A DNA stretch of 64,000 nt from Lysobacterales bacterium. Lineage in GTDB: Bacteria; Pseudomonadota; Gammaproteobacteria; Xanthomonadales; Marinicellaceae. Shown in pieces: positions 1 to 8,622 of this stretch. Within the stretch, counting starts at the first letter, position 1. Every line of letters starts with the position of its first letter. Position numbers and translations under genes: made by a program. Where the stretch lies: NCBI GenBank assembly GCA_027067055.1, contig JAMOMK010000036.1, forward strand, positions 41,141 to 105,140, read 5' to 3'. Below the pieces are notes generated by a model. That model ran no database searches. It saw only the letters and a program-made list of their open reading frames with translations, and was not told where the DNA came from.

Positions 1-598
1 ACACCTTATTGTAGCCACGTAAACTATCTGAATGGTATTCTGGGGTTAGTGTGTTTTTTCTAATGCCGTTAATTAATTGAGTTCTTTCAACTGTTTTAGT
101 GTGTAAATTAATCGGTACTGTAAAGAGAAAAAAGCCTTTGGGTTTGAGAACTCGGTAAACTTCTGCAAAACCTTTGTCGTCATTTTCTACATGTTCAAAG
201 ACTTCAAGTGAAGTACAAATGTCAAAGATTCCATCTTCAAATGTTAATGATTCAACATTCTGGCACAACACGCCATCAAAACAAGTGCCTGTTTGGATGT
301 TGTCAAAGTATTCGCTCAATGTAAGTTGTGTTTTTTGTTTCTTAAGGAAATTAACAAAGGCTCCTCGTGAAGATAACTCATACACACTTTTATTGCTTAT
401 TTCAGGGATATGTTTTTTAAGGGCAAGACCTAGAGATTGTACAACTGGCGATGCAAAACATCGAAGGCATCTAACTGCCATTTCATCGTTGTTGATTTTT
501 ATTTGTATTGGACATCCACAAAGTATGCACTTTTCTAATTTAATCGAAAAATGCCGAAGACTAAAATTTTGTAGATTGTAAACAAATTTAGCAAGCAT
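1..598 (-). CDS. SAM-dependent methyltransferase, 3' end cut by window edge
   Basis: Translating the minus strand from an ATG complementary to 596-598 gives an open frame of 199 codons that runs off the window start. The visible protein begins MLAKFVYNL. It has a cysteine-rich early segment (CILCGCP, then CLRCF) and then a class I methyltransferase core: FDICTSLEVFEHVEND followed by VYRVLKPKGFFLFTVP, the usual motif II/III pattern of Methyltransf_11 proteins. The N-terminal cysteines may form a small zinc ribbon (inference). The start overlaps the stop of the upstream methyltransferase gene as TAATG, so the two are probably translationally coupled. Both proteins share the 'PEYH' segment after the core, which suggests a duplicated pair. 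The substrate cannot be told. Confidence 0.85.
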   Translation of the reverse strand, partial: MLAKFVYNLQNFSLRHFSIKLEKCILCGCPIQIKINNDEMAVRCLRCFASPVVQSLGLALKKHIPEISNKSVYELSSRGAFVNFLKKQKTQLTLSEYFDNIQTGTCFDGVLCQNVESLTFEDGIFDICTSLEVFEHVENDDKGFAEVYRVLKPKGFFLFTVPINLHTKTVERTQLINGIRKNTLTPEYHSDSLRGYNKV

Positions 599-1461
599 TA
601 TTTTTCAGCACAAATCAATATCTGTTCGCCACCAAGATAGGCATATTTTTCTGACCAGTAGAGTAATAAATAGGCATCTTTAAAGCCGACATTTCGGAGT
701 TCTGTTAAAATATCCCAGCCGAAGGTGTAAAAACTTAAGCAGCCAGTTTTGGATACGGGATTGCCATGGTATTCAGGTTTTGTTAGATGTTTAATTTTGC
801 CTTCTTCTATCGTTGCTCTGATGAGATGTCTTTTAGAGTTGATGTCAAAAGGAACAGAAAAAAGTAACGTTCCATTTGGCTTTAGTGTTCTGTAAATTTC
901 TTTTAGAGCCATTTTGTAATTAGGTACATGCTCTAGGCAGTCAAATGAAAGAGTAAAGTCAAATGAGTTCTCTGGATAAGTTAGTTTGGTTAAATCTTGG
1001 TGATTCAGTGACTGCATAAAATTACGAAAATAGAGTTTAACTTTTGTTGCCACAGAGCAGTCGTTCAAATATTCACTCAGATAAAGGTTGTGGTATTTTT
1101 TGCCCATCCATTTTGCGAGTATGCTGAATTGCTCAGTCATATAGATGTTGTCATTTGTCTTTGCTTTAAAATAGGACTCAAGAATATGTATGCATCCACG
1201 TACTCTGTTATTGAGATGAGTTTTGTTGCACACTAAGCGTTCTCTAAAATTAATTTCATTATGGTTGGCATACTGTGAATCAATAAGGAATTGGCTATTT
1301 TTTTGAGCAGTCCAGGAGTAGCCGTCTAACAAAAACTCTTCATGCGTGAGAAGCTTGTCTTGCAATTTGTTTTCTAGTATTTTTAAAAGTTGATTGTTTT
1401 TAAAGTTAGATTCTTGGTGTGTAATGTAGTCTTCATGGCTATGAAGTTTGTTGATATGCAT
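598..1461 (-). CDS. SAM-dependent methyltransferase (Methyltransf_11-like)
   Basis: This 287-residue protein has a class I methyltransferase core in its second half: FDFTLSFDCLEHVPNY, then EIYRTLKPNGTLLFSVPFD, corresponding to the acidic strand-4 loop and the post-III strand. The first half is not recognisable and holds no clear SAM-binding glycine loop, so the fold may be partly diverged. It lies upstream of a paralogous methyltransferase with a TAATG overlap. Paired methyltransferases of this kind often sit in surface glycan or glycosylation clusters, but that context would be outside the window. The ATG at 1461 is followed by a plausible hydrophilic N-terminus (MHINKLHSHEDY). Confidence 0.8.
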   Translation of the reverse strand: MHINKLHSHEDYITHQESNFKNNQLLKILENKLQDKLLTHEEFLLDGYSWTAQKNSQFLIDSQYANHNEINFRERLVCNKTHLNNRVRGCIHILESYFKAKTNDNIYMTEQFSILAKWMGKKYHNLYLSEYLNDCSVATKVKLYFRNFMQSLNHQDLTKLTYPENSFDFTLSFDCLEHVPNYKMALKEIYRTLKPNGTLLFSVPFDINSKRHLIRATIEEGKIKHLTKPEYHGNPVSKTGCLSFYTFGWDILTELRNVGFKDAYLLLYWSEKYAYLGGEQILICAEK

Positions 1462-1547
1462 TGTGGCTACGTAGTTTTAGACGATAATTAAACCTATTAT
1501 ACTTGATAATCACCAATAAAGCTTACTCAAAATAAAGTAAACAGTCT

Positions 1548-1577
1548 TTGATTAGTTGTTGCTTGTCTTGATATAAT
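1548..1577 (+). promoter_or_regulatory. sigma70-like promoter for the 3-hydroxyisobutyrate dehydrogenase gene
   Basis: A -35 box TTGATT at 1548-1553 and a perfect -10 box TATAAT at 1572-1577 are separated by 18 bases, about 30 bases before the ATG at 1608. The match to the consensus is seen in the sequence; activity is inferred. Confidence 0.6.
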
Positions 1578-1607
1578 AGAGCAATCATATAATTTGACGG
1601 AAATAAC

Positions 1608-2498
1608 ATGACAAATATCGCATTTATAGGCCTGGGTAACATGGGCGGACCCATGGCTGAAAATTTAATCAAAGCAGGGCACAATCTTACTGTTTATGAT
1701 TTAAACAAAGATGTTGTGGCAAAGGCTGTGCAAGCAGGTGCAAAAAAAGCAGACTCTGCTATTGCTGCTTTAACCAATGCGAAAGTTATTATTTCGATGT
1801 TGCCTAATGGTTCAATTGTCAAGTCACTTTATACGGGTAAAAATGGTTTAATCAACCACATCTCCAAAGATGTTTTGGTTATTGATAGCTCTACAATTGC
1901 TGCAGATGATGCGCGCCATGTTGCCACTGCCTGTAAACTAAAGGGTATAAATATGGTGGATGCACCTGTTTCTGGGGGAACAGCTGCTGCAATAGCTGGC
2001 ACATTAACTTTTATTTGTGGTGGTGAAGTAGAGGCTTTTGAAAAAGCAAAGCCAATACTTGATGCCATGGGCAAAAACATTTTTCATGCTGGTGCCTCAG
2101 GTGCTGGGCAAGTAGCCAAAATTTGCAACAATATGTTATTGGCTGTGCATATGATTGGAACTGCGGAGGCATTAAATATGGGAACAAGACAAGGTTTGGA
2201 TGCAGGTGTTTTATCTGAAATCATGAAAGCTTCTTCTGGCAATAACTGGTCGTTGCAAGTGTATAATCCATACCCTGATGTTATGCCAAACGTGCCATCA
2301 AGCAATGATTATCAAGGTGGCTTTATGACCAATCTTATGAGTAAAGATTTGGGTCTGGCGCAGGAGCTCGCTAGTAAATCACACAGTCCCATTCCATTAG
2401 GAGCAGCTGCTGGTCAGTTGTATGAATTACATAAATACAATGGTCAAGGGACAAAAGATTTTTCGAGCATTTTGCAAATGTTGCAAGAAAAGAGCTGA
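1608..2498 (+). CDS. mmsB: 3-hydroxyisobutyrate dehydrogenase
   Basis: The enzyme oxidises 3-hydroxyisobutyrate to methylmalonate semialdehyde with NAD+ in valine catabolism. The 296-residue length fits the family. The N-terminal Rossmann motif GLGNMGGPMAENL is at about residues 8-20, the substrate-binding signature DAPVSGGTAAAIAGTL at about 118-133, and the catalytic lysine is K171 in GAGQVAKICNN. It has its own promoter and is monocistronic here, between divergent methyltransferases and the rpsB operon. A second family member lies at 55611-56522 and is more divergent. This copy matches MmsB closely; the other beta-hydroxyacid dehydrogenases (GarR, tartronate semialdehyde reductase) are the alternative. 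Confidence 0.88.
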   Translation: MTNIAFIGLGNMGGPMAENLIKAGHNLTVYDLNKDVVAKAVQAGAKKADSAIAALTNAKVIISMLPNGSIVKSLYTGKNGLINHISKDVLVIDSSTIAADDARHVATACKLKGINMVDAPVSGGTAAAIAGTLTFICGGEVEAFEKAKPILDAMGKNIFHAGASGAGQVAKICNNMLLAVHMIGTAEALNMGTRQGLDAGVLSEIMKASSGNNWSLQVYNPYPDVMPNVPSSNDYQGGFMTNLMSKDLGLAQELASKSHSPIPLGAAAGQLYELHKYNGQGTKDFSSILQMLQEKS

Positions 2499-2525
2499 TT
2501 TAACCATGAAATTTCAACAACTTCC

Positions 2526-2554
2526 TTGTTGGATAAACTGCTTTACAGTATAAT
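2526..2554 (+). promoter_or_regulatory. rpsB operon promoter with GC-rich discriminator
   Basis: TTGTTG at 2526-2531 and TATAAT at 2549-2554 are spaced by 17 bases. The bases just after the -10 box are CCCGCGG, a GC-rich discriminator in otherwise AT-rich DNA. Such discriminators are known at stringently controlled (ppGpp/DksA) ribosomal promoters, so growth-rate control is a reasonable inference. Confidence 0.65.
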
Positions 2555-2559
2555 CCCGC

Positions 2560-2690
2560 GGCTTTTCGCTTGTTTTGCGAGAAAGTAAATCCTGCATCAT
2601 GCTAAATGGTTTAACTGGGTGCCAATTTTTATTGGTTGTTAATCAAGCATGAATGCATAGTTTATAACCCTTAAATTAGGAAAATTAATA
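2560..2690 (+). promoter_or_regulatory. rpsB 5' leader, candidate S2 autoregulatory structure
   Basis: The roughly 130-base leader contains two visible stems: CTTTTCGC pairing with GCGAGAAAG (with a bulge) around 2562-2585, and CCAAT/ATTGG with a four-T loop at 2622-2635. S2 is known to repress rpsB-tsf through its leader in gammaproteobacteria. Whether this leader folds the same way is inferred, because I could not compare it with a covariance model. Confidence 0.4.
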
Positions 2691-3593
2691 ATGGCTAATA
2701 TTAGCATAAAACAGCTGCTGGAAGCTGGTGTACATTTTGGACACAATACCAGATATTGGAATCCAAAAATGGATCAATACATTTTTAGTTCTAAAAACAA
2801 AATTCATATCATTGACTTATCCAAGACTGAAAAACTAATGAAAGACGCTTTAAACTACGTAAGCTCTTTGGCTTCGCGTCGTGGAAAAGTAATGTTTGTT
2901 GGTACTAAGCGTTCAGCTGGTAAAGTCATGAAACAAGAAGCAATTCGTTGTGGCATGCCTTATGTGACTAACCGTTGGTTAGGTGGCATGATGACTAACT
3001 ACAAGACTGTAAAACAATCTATTAACCGTATTCGTGACATTGAAGCAATGAAAGCTGATGGTCGTATGGACAAGTTAATCAAGAAAGAACAGTTAAAGCA
3101 CGAAAGAGAGTTAATCAAACTAGAAAAATCTTTAGGCGGAATCAAAGACATGGCTGGTGTTCCAGATGCAATGTTTATTGTTGACACTAAGCATGAGTCA
3201 ATTGCGATTAAAGAAGCAAAAACATTAGGTATTCCTGTTATTGCTGTTGTTGATACAAACAATTCATTTGAAGGCGTTGATTATATCATTCCTGGAAATG
3301 ATGATGCAATGAAGGCAATTAAACTATATGCATCAACTTTTGCAGATGCAGTATTAGAAGGAAGAGCTTCAATGCCAACTCCTAGTGATGCGGAAAAAGT
3401 TAAAAAAGAAGCTAAAAAAGCGGCAGCTCCTGCTAAGAAAGACGAAGCAAAAGCAGCTTCTGCTGAAAAAGTAGAAGAAGCTAAAGTTGAAGCAAAGACT
3501 GAAGTAAAAGAAGAAGTTAAGAAAGTAACAAAGAAAAAAGTTGCTAAGAAAAAAGTAACAAAGAAAAAAGTTGCTAAGAAAACTGAAGATTAA
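2691..3593 (+). CDS. rpsB: 30S ribosomal protein S2 with lysine-rich tail
   Basis: This is the small-subunit protein S2, needed for S1 binding and translation initiation. It begins [27 protein letters not shown] and carries the family motifs [18 protein letters not shown] and [10 protein letters not shown]. At 300 residues it is about 60 longer than E. coli S2. The excess is a C-terminal tail from about residue 228, first rich in Ala, Glu and Lys, then two near-identical units of the type KKVTKKKVA encoded at 3519-3575. The tail resembles the lysine-rich tails of histone-H1-like bacterial proteins. It is the first gene of the operon. Confidence 0.97.
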   Translation: MANISIKQLLEAGVHFGHNTRYWNPKMDQYIFSSKNKIHIIDLSKTEKLMKDALNYVSSLASRRGKVMFVGTKRSAGKVMKQEAIRCGMPYVTNRWLGGMMTNYKTVKQSINRIRDIEAMKADGRMDKLIKKEQLKHERELIKLEKSLGGIKDMAGVPDAMFIVDTKHESIAIKEAKTLGIPVIAVVDTNNSFEGVDYIIPGNDDAMKAIKLYASTFADAVLEGRASMPTPSDAEKVKKEAKKAAAPAKKDEAKAASAEKVEEAKVEAKTEVKEEVKKVTKKKVAKKKVTKKKVAKKTED

Positions 3594-3613
3594 TATCTTT
3601 TTTTGATACGTTA

Positions 3614-3640
3614 TTAAGGGCAAGCATTGCTTGTCCTTAA
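3614..3640 (+). promoter_or_regulatory. hairpin between rpsB and tsf
   Basis: TTAAGGGCAAGC pairs with GCTTGTCCTTAA around a short ATT loop (one G-U pair). No T-run follows, so it is probably not an intrinsic terminator; it could be an attenuator or an RNA stability and processing element that sets S2 and EF-Ts levels. The structure is seen; the role is inferred. Confidence 0.5.
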
Positions 3641-3694
3641 CTAAATTTTAAATATATAAACGGGCAGTTGCTCGTAAACGATGAGGATTTAAAC

Positions 3695-4573
3695 ATGAGC
3701 GTTACAGCTTCAATGGTTAAAGAATTAAGAGAACGTACCGGCGCTGGTATGATGGAATGTAAAAAAGCATTAGTTGCTTCAAATGGAGATGTTGAAGTAG
3801 CTATCGAAGAAATGCGTAAATCTGGTGCTGCAAAAGCAGCTAAAAAATCAGGTCGTGTTGCAGCTGAAGGTGTTGTGAAAATCATTATTTCCGATGATGG
3901 CAAAAAAGCCACAATAGTTGAAATCAACTCAGAGACCGACTTTGCTGCAAAAGACGCGCAGTTTTTGGCATTTACAGATAAAATTGCAACTCAGGCTGCG
4001 GCATTAGGTACAGATGATGTTGAGCAATTGTTGGTATCAGAAATTGATGGTGATAGTGTTGAAGCAATTAGAACCGCATTGATTGCTAAGATTGGTGAAA
4101 ACATTCAAATTCGTAGAATTTCACAATTGTCTGCTGATCAAGGTGTGTTTGGTCATTACATACATGGTGTAAAAATTGGCGTAGTTGTCAATGTTTCTAC
4201 AGATAATACTGATTTAGCAAAAGATTTAGCTATGCATATTGCGGCAGTTAGCCCAGAATTCATTGCTGAAAAAGATGTTCCTGCAGATGTTATTGCTAAA
4301 GAAAAAGAAATTTTAATTGCGCAAGTTGCTGACAGTGGTAAGCCACCAGAGATTGTTGAAAAAATGATTGGCGGCCGTTTACGTAAATTTTTAGCAGGTA
4401 TTACATTATATGGACAACCATTTGTTAAAAACCCAGATATGAGCGTTGAGAAATTGTTGAAGTCAGAAGGGTCAGACGTGGTATCCTATGCTCGCATGGA
4501 AGTAGGCGAAGGCATAGAAAAGAAAGAAGATAATTTTGCAGAAGAGGTTATGGCACAAGCCCGTGGCGAATAA
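3695..4573 (+). CDS. tsf: translation elongation factor Ts
   Basis: EF-Ts is the nucleotide exchange factor for EF-Tu. The start chosen is the ATG at 3695 ([26 protein letters not shown]), with a GAGG ribosome-binding site about eight bases upstream. An in-frame TTG at 3668 would add nine residues not expected in the family. The UBA domain comes first, then the signature [12 protein letters not shown] near residue 80 and the dimerisation core. At 292 residues it is close to E. coli Tsf (283). Its 3' end overlaps the probable start of pyrH. Confidence 0.97.
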   Translation: MSVTASMVKELRERTGAGMMECKKALVASNGDVEVAIEEMRKSGAAKAAKKSGRVAAEGVVKIIISDDGKKATIVEINSETDFAAKDAQFLAFTDKIATQAAALGTDDVEQLLVSEIDGDSVEAIRTALIAKIGENIQIRRISQLSADQGVFGHYIHGVKIGVVVNVSTDNTDLAKDLAMHIAAVSPEFIAEKDVPADVIAKEKEILIAQVADSGKPPEIVEKMIGGRLRKFLAGITLYGQPFVKNPDMSVEKLLKSEGSDVVSYARMEVGEGIEKKEDNFAEEVMAQARGE

Positions 4574-5285
4574 TTCTTCAAAATTTAAACGTATCCTTCT
4601 CAAACTCAGTGGTGAAGCATTGATGGGCGAGGAGGATTACGGTATCGACCCAAAAGTTATCAATCGAATTGCTACCGAAATTCATGAGATTCATGAAATG
4701 GGAGTAGAAATTGGTATCGTTATTGGTGGAGGAAATATATTCCGTGGTGCTGGTCTTGCCAAGTCAGGTATTGATCGCGTTACTGGTGACCACATGGGCA
4801 TGTTGGCAACCGTGATGAATTCGTTAGCATTACAAAATGCTATTGAAAAAGCTGGCTCTAAAGTTCGAGTTATGTCAGCCATACAAATTCATGAAGTCTG
4901 TGAAGATTATATCCGTCGTAAAGCCATTAGACATTTAGAAAAAGGCAATATTGCTGTTTTTGCAGCAGGCATTGGTAATCCGTTTTTCACTACTGATTCA
5001 GCGGCCTCCTTAAGAGCAATAGAAATTGACGCGGAAATTGTTTTGAAAGCTACCAAGGTTGATGGAGTTTATTCTGCTGATCCAGTGACTAATCCTGGTG
5101 CTGTTAAATATGATGAGTTGTCTTATGATGAAGTCATTGAAAAAAAGCTGGCAGTGATGGATACAGCGGCAGTGGTCTTGTGTCGGGATCAAGGCATGCC
5201 ATTGAGGATTTTTAATATGGGTGCTTCTGGAGCATTGATGAAAATCATTCAAGGTGAAAGCATAGGAACAATCGTAAAAAACTAG
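4563..5285 (+). CDS. pyrH: uridylate kinase (UMP kinase)
   Basis: It phosphorylates UMP to UDP in pyrimidine nucleotide synthesis. Motifs are [12 protein letters not shown] near the N-terminus, [26 protein letters not shown] and [13 protein letters not shown], all typical of the hexameric bacterial enzyme. I chose the GTG at 4563, which gives 240 residues and lines up with E. coli PyrH (241). The frame is open further upstream to a TTG at 4536, but that would add residues not seen in homologues. The chosen start overlaps the last 11 bases of tsf, and the nearest purine-rich site (AGAGG at 4543-4547) is rather far, so translation may be coupled to tsf. Confidence 0.95.
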   Translation: MANNSSKFKRILLKLSGEALMGEEDYGIDPKVINRIATEIHEIHEMGVEIGIVIGGGNIFRGAGLAKSGIDRVTGDHMGMLATVMNSLALQNAIEKAGSKVRVMSAIQIHEVCEDYIRRKAIRHLEKGNIAVFAAGIGNPFFTTDSAASLRAIEIDAEIVLKATKVDGVYSADPVTNPGAVKYDELSYDEVIEKKLAVMDTAAVVLCRDQGMPLRIFNMGASGALMKIIQGESIGTIVKN

Positions 5286-5328
5286 TGTCAAAGGCACTGT
5301 TTCAACTCGTAAAATTAGGTGTAATAGT

Positions 5329-5886
5329 ATGATAAATGAAATTTTAGATGATGCAAAAGTGAGAATGGGTAAGAGTGTTGAGTCATTAAAAAGTGAATTA
5401 ACCAGTGTCAGAACAGGTCGTGCAAATACGGCTTTACTCGATGGAATCTCTGTTGATTATTATGGCAGTGCGACCCAATTAAGTCAGGTAGCAAATGTAG
5501 CCGTATCTGATGCACGAACACTAACCATTACACCGTGGGAAAAAGAAATGGTTGCCCCCATTGAAAAAGCAATCATGCAATCATCATTGGGTCTAAATCC
5601 AGTCAGTGCAGGAATGGTTATTCGTTTGCCTTTACCTCCATTGACAGAAGAACGCCGTAAAGAAATGGTCAAATTAGTTCATTCGTTAGGTGAAAACTGC
5701 AAGGTTGCCATTAGAAATATCCGCCGTGATGCCAATCATTCTTTTAAAGTGATGCAGAATGATAAAGACATTACCGAAGATGAGCAGCATAATGCTGAAG
5801 ATAGCGTTCAAGATATAACCAATACTTTTGTTGGTAAAGTTGATGAAGTGGTCAAAGTTAAAGAAGAAGAATTGATGGAAATATAG
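5329..5886 (+). CDS. frr: ribosome recycling factor
   Basis: With EF-G this protein splits the post-termination ribosome. It is 185 residues, the exact E. coli length, with the conserved segment [21 protein letters not shown], then TITPWEK, and the C-terminal helix VRNIRRD-like stretch ([13 protein letters not shown]). The stop codon lies inside a perfect hairpin (5881-5903) that separates frr from uppS. Confidence 0.97.
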   Translation: MINEILDDAKVRMGKSVESLKSELTSVRTGRANTALLDGISVDYYGSATQLSQVANVAVSDARTLTITPWEKEMVAPIEKAIMQSSLGLNPVSAGMVIRLPLPPLTEERRKEMVKLVHSLGENCKVAIRNIRRDANHSFKVMQNDKDITEDEQHNAEDSVQDITNTFVGKVDEVVKVKEEELMEI

Positions 5887-5903
5887 TTCTTTTAGAACTA
5901 TAT
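5881..5903 (+). promoter_or_regulatory. perfect hairpin covering frr stop and uppS upstream region
   Basis: ATATAGTTCT, a TTT loop and AGAACTATAT form a perfect 10-bp stem. It includes the frr stop codon (5884-5886) and ends nine bases before the TTG start of uppS, where a ribosome-binding site would be expected. It may reduce uppS translation or act as an RNA processing or weak termination site; this is inference. Confidence 0.55.
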
Positions 5904-5911
5904 CATTCGTT

Positions 5912-6649
5912 TTGTCTATAGAAATCTCAAAAGTACCCAAACATATTGCTATTATCATGGATGGCAATGGTCGTTGGGCTACCCAAAGAAATAAATACCG
6001 AACATCTGGACACAAAGCAGGTGTAAATTCGGTGAGGAAAACCATAAAACAAGCATCAGAAATTGGGGTGCAATGGTTGACACTGTTCGCCTTTAGTAGC
6101 GAAAATTGGCAGAGACCTGAAAAAGAAGTATCAATGCTGATGGAATTATTTACACGGGCATTAAAAAAAGAAGTACCAGAACTACATGAAAATGGCGTTC
6201 GTTTAAGCTTTATTGGGGACTTGTCAAGATTTTCAGATGGCTTGCGTAAACGTATGAAAACTGTAGAAAGCTTAACAAAGAATAATAGGAAAATGGTTCT
6301 GACCATAGCAGTCAACTATGGTGGACGTTGGGATATCGTTCAAGCAGCACGCCATTTAGCATTGGCTTTACAAAATGGACGGATAAAAGAGTCAGAAATT
6401 ACTGAAGAATCATTTGAACGGTTTTTATCATTAAATAATGCTCCGCATCCTGATTTGTTGATAAGAACAGGTGGAGATCAACGCATGTCAAATTTTTTGT
6501 TATGGCAAGCAGCCTATGCAGAACTCTATTTTACCCAAACATTATGGCCTGACTTCGATGAGTCAAGTCTGAACCAAGCTGTAGAGGAATACTATAATCG
6601 TGAAAGAAGATTTGGTAAAACTCCAAAGCAAGTAAAGGAAGAAAGTTAA
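5912..6649 (+). CDS. uppS: undecaprenyl diphosphate synthase (cis-prenyltransferase)
   Basis: It makes the C55 lipid carrier precursor for peptidoglycan and O-antigen. The signature KHIAIIMDGNGRWA with its catalytic aspartate is near residues 10-23, followed by GHKAG, LFAFSSENWQRP and, near the C-terminus, DLLIRTGGDQRMSNFLLWQAAYAE. At 245 residues it is normal for the family. The only reasonable start is a TTG at 5912, because the next ATG lies inside the catalytic motif. No clear Shine-Dalgarno sequence precedes it and a strong hairpin sits just upstream, so expression is probably held low. Confidence 0.95.
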   Translation: MSIEISKVPKHIAIIMDGNGRWATQRNKYRTSGHKAGVNSVRKTIKQASEIGVQWLTLFAFSSENWQRPEKEVSMLMELFTRALKKEVPELHENGVRLSFIGDLSRFSDGLRKRMKTVESLTKNNRKMVLTIAVNYGGRWDIVQAARHLALALQNGRIKESEITEESFERFLSLNNAPHPDLLIRTGGDQRMSNFLLWQAAYAELYFTQTLWPDFDESSLNQAVEEYYNRERRFGKTPKQVKEES

Positions 6650-7444
6650 ATGCTTAAACAAAGAATACTCACCGCACTATTATTAGCTCCTGTTGTTATA
6701 GTGATTATTTTAAAAGGTGATGAACAGATTTTTACCTTATTTGCTGCATTTTTGGCTATGATGGTTGGGTATGAATGGTTTCAATGCGTTAAAAAAAGCT
6801 CAATAAACTCATTAGTTATGTCGGCATTGGTGGGTATAAGTATTATTTTTATAAATAAAGCCAGTTTTATTGAAATTGATGTTGTACGAATTCTCATTGC
6901 TGCTTGCGTAATTTGGCTGATTTGTTTCATATGGTTGTTTAAACCTCATGAAGGCAAGGAAAAATATGCAAAAAAATATGCCTTAGGTGTTGGTGTGTTA
7001 TTGTTATTTGGCGCATCACTTATTTCAATTCATCAACTACCACAAAATGGAGTGCAACTGACCCTAGGTTTATTTATACTTGTTTGGGTTGCTGATATTG
7101 GCGCTTATGTTTCAGGTAAAACTTTTGGCAAGCACAAGCTGGCTCCACAGGTTAGCCCTGGTAAGACTATCGAAGGGATGGTTGGTGGTCTTTTGTTTAC
7201 TGCTATTTATGGCGCTATTATTGCTTCTTGGTTGGGTTATAACTGGAAGTATTTTGTAGTATTTTTCCCTTTAATAACTGTTATTTCGGTTATTGGAGAT
7301 TTGTTTGCTAGTTTGTTAAAGCGACACAACAATATCAAAGACAGTGGTTTCTTATTACCTGGTCATGGTGGCTTTTTAGATCGCTTTGATTCATTAATTG
7401 CTGCTACACCTTTCTATTTTGCTTTCATCCATTATATTTCATGA
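6650..7444 (+). CDS. cdsA: phosphatidate cytidylyltransferase (CDP-diglyceride synthase)
   Basis: An integral membrane enzyme that makes CDP-diacylglycerol from phosphatidate and CTP. The protein is 264 residues with multiple hydrophobic segments. It has SPGKTIEGMVGG and the C-terminal CdsA signature SVIGDLFASLLKRHNNIKD followed by GHGGFLDRFDSL, where the metal-binding aspartates lie. It starts immediately after uppS and overlaps dxr by ATGA. Confidence 0.96.
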   Translation: MLKQRILTALLLAPVVIVIILKGDEQIFTLFAAFLAMMVGYEWFQCVKKSSINSLVMSALVGISIIFINKASFIEIDVVRILIAACVIWLICFIWLFKPHEGKEKYAKKYALGVGVLLLFGASLISIHQLPQNGVQLTLGLFILVWVADIGAYVSGKTFGKHKLAPQVSPGKTIEGMVGGLLFTAIYGAIIASWLGYNWKYFVVFFPLITVISVIGDLFASLLKRHNNIKDSGFLLPGHGGFLDRFDSLIAATPFYFAFIHYIS

Positions 7445-8622
7445 TGACAAGTCCAAAAAATGTCGTTGTTTTAGGTGCAACCGGCTCTATTGGAACCAGT
7501 ACATTAGATATAATAGCTCGACACCCTGATAAATTTAATGTTCTGGCAATCAGTGGGCATAGTAATGTCTATAAGCTTGCTGAATTGGCGCAAAAGTTTA
7601 AACCAAAATTTGTAGTAATTTCCGATAGCAATAAATACAGCCAACTATCTGATTTAATAGGTAATGGTAGTACCGTATTAGCAGGGGCTCAGGAATTGGA
7701 AACAATTTGTCAATTGGATGCTGTTGATATGGTTGTTGCTGGTATTGTAGGGTCAGCAGGAATGCAACCTGTTTTGGCAACAGTCCAAGCAGGAAAGACC
7801 TTGTTGCTTGCCAATAAAGAAGCGTTGGTTTTGGCAGGTGAACTGGTTATGAAAGCGGCACAAGATAATAATGCATCCATTATTCCTTTAGATAGTGAGC
7901 ATAATGCTATATACCAATGCTTGCCTGACTCCTATCGTTGCGGCATAACACCAAAGAACCTAAATAAGATCATTTTAACTGCATCGGGAGGTCCTTTTTG
8001 GAATAGGGAAGTGTCGACTTTTGCTGAAATATCACCAGATGAAGCGTGTGCCCACCCCAATTGGGATATGGGACGAAAAATATCGGTGGATTCTGCCACT
8101 TTGATGAATAAAGGTTTGGAAATCATCGAAGCTCACTGGCTATTTGGTTTAAACGAAAAAGACATAGATGTTCATGTTCACCCTCAAAGCATAATTCATT
8201 CGATGGTATGTTATAAAGATGGATCAGTTTTAGCTCAGTTAGGAGAGCCTGATATGCGTATTCCCATAGCTAATGGACTTGGTATGCCAGAACGAATAAC
8301 CTCTGGTGCTAATATGTTGGATTTGTTACAAAGAGATGATTTGCAGTTCTTTGCTCCTGATTATATAAAATTTCCTTGTCTAGCATTAGCAAAGCAGGCA
8401 ATAAAAACAGGAGGGACATCCATGGCTATTTTAAATGCGGCTAATGAAATAAGTGTTGAGGCATTTTTGAGTAATCAAATTTCATTTACTGCTATTGCCA
8501 AAATAAATGCAAAAATCATGACTAATGCCACTGTATCTCAAGTTGATAATGTCGCACAATTGTTGCAATTAGATGAAGAAGTACGTGCCAATGCACGTCA
8601 AATGGTAAAACAATATGCTTGA
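7441..8622 (+). CDS. dxr: 1-deoxy-D-xylulose 5-phosphate reductoisomerase
   Basis: First committed enzyme of the MEP isoprenoid pathway, NADPH dependent. The N-terminal nucleotide-binding motif is VVLGATGSIGTSTLDII; LLANKEALVLAGELV and the metal/substrate segment LDSEHNAIYQCLP follow, then ISVDSATLMNKGLEIIEAHWLF. At 393 residues it is full length. The ATG overlaps the cdsA stop; a second ATG directly follows at 7444 and could equally be used. The isoprenoid steps dxr and uppS flank cdsA in the same transcript. Confidence 0.97.
   Translation: MMTSPKNVVVLGATGSIGTSTLDIIARHPDKFNVLAISGHSNVYKLAELAQKFKPKFVVISDSNKYSQLSDLIGNGSTVLAGAQELETICQLDAVDMVVAGIVGSAGMQPVLATVQAGKTLLLANKEALVLAGELVMKAAQDNNASIIPLDSEHNAIYQCLPDSYRCGITPKNLNKIILTASGGPFWNREVSTFAEISPDEACAHPNWDMGRKISVDSATLMNKGLEIIEAHWLFGLNEKDIDVHVHPQSIIHSMVCYKDGSVLAQLGEPDMRIPIANGLGMPERITSGANMLDLLQRDDLQFFAPDYIKFPCLALAKQAIKTGGTSMAILNAANEISVEAFLSNQISFTAIAKINAKIMTNATVSQVDNVAQLLQLDEEVRANARQMVKQYA

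Noticed and set aside
174..581. A 135-codon plus-strand open frame at the window start
   Set aside because: It is antisense to the truncated methyltransferase on the minus strand, whose frame shows clear family motifs; the plus-strand protein has none.
1608..2498. Recent duplication of this gene with 55611-56522
   Set aside because: Both belong to the same dehydrogenase family but differ strongly outside the motifs, and their neighbours differ; they look like old paralogues.
3369..3623. A phenylalanine-rich minus-strand open frame opposite the rpsB tail
   Set aside because: It is the complement of lysine codons in the S2 tail, an artefact of base composition.
5686..6315. A 209-codon minus-strand open frame across frr and uppS
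   Set aside because: It lies wholly over two well-supported genes in the opposite direction and shows no recognisable motif.
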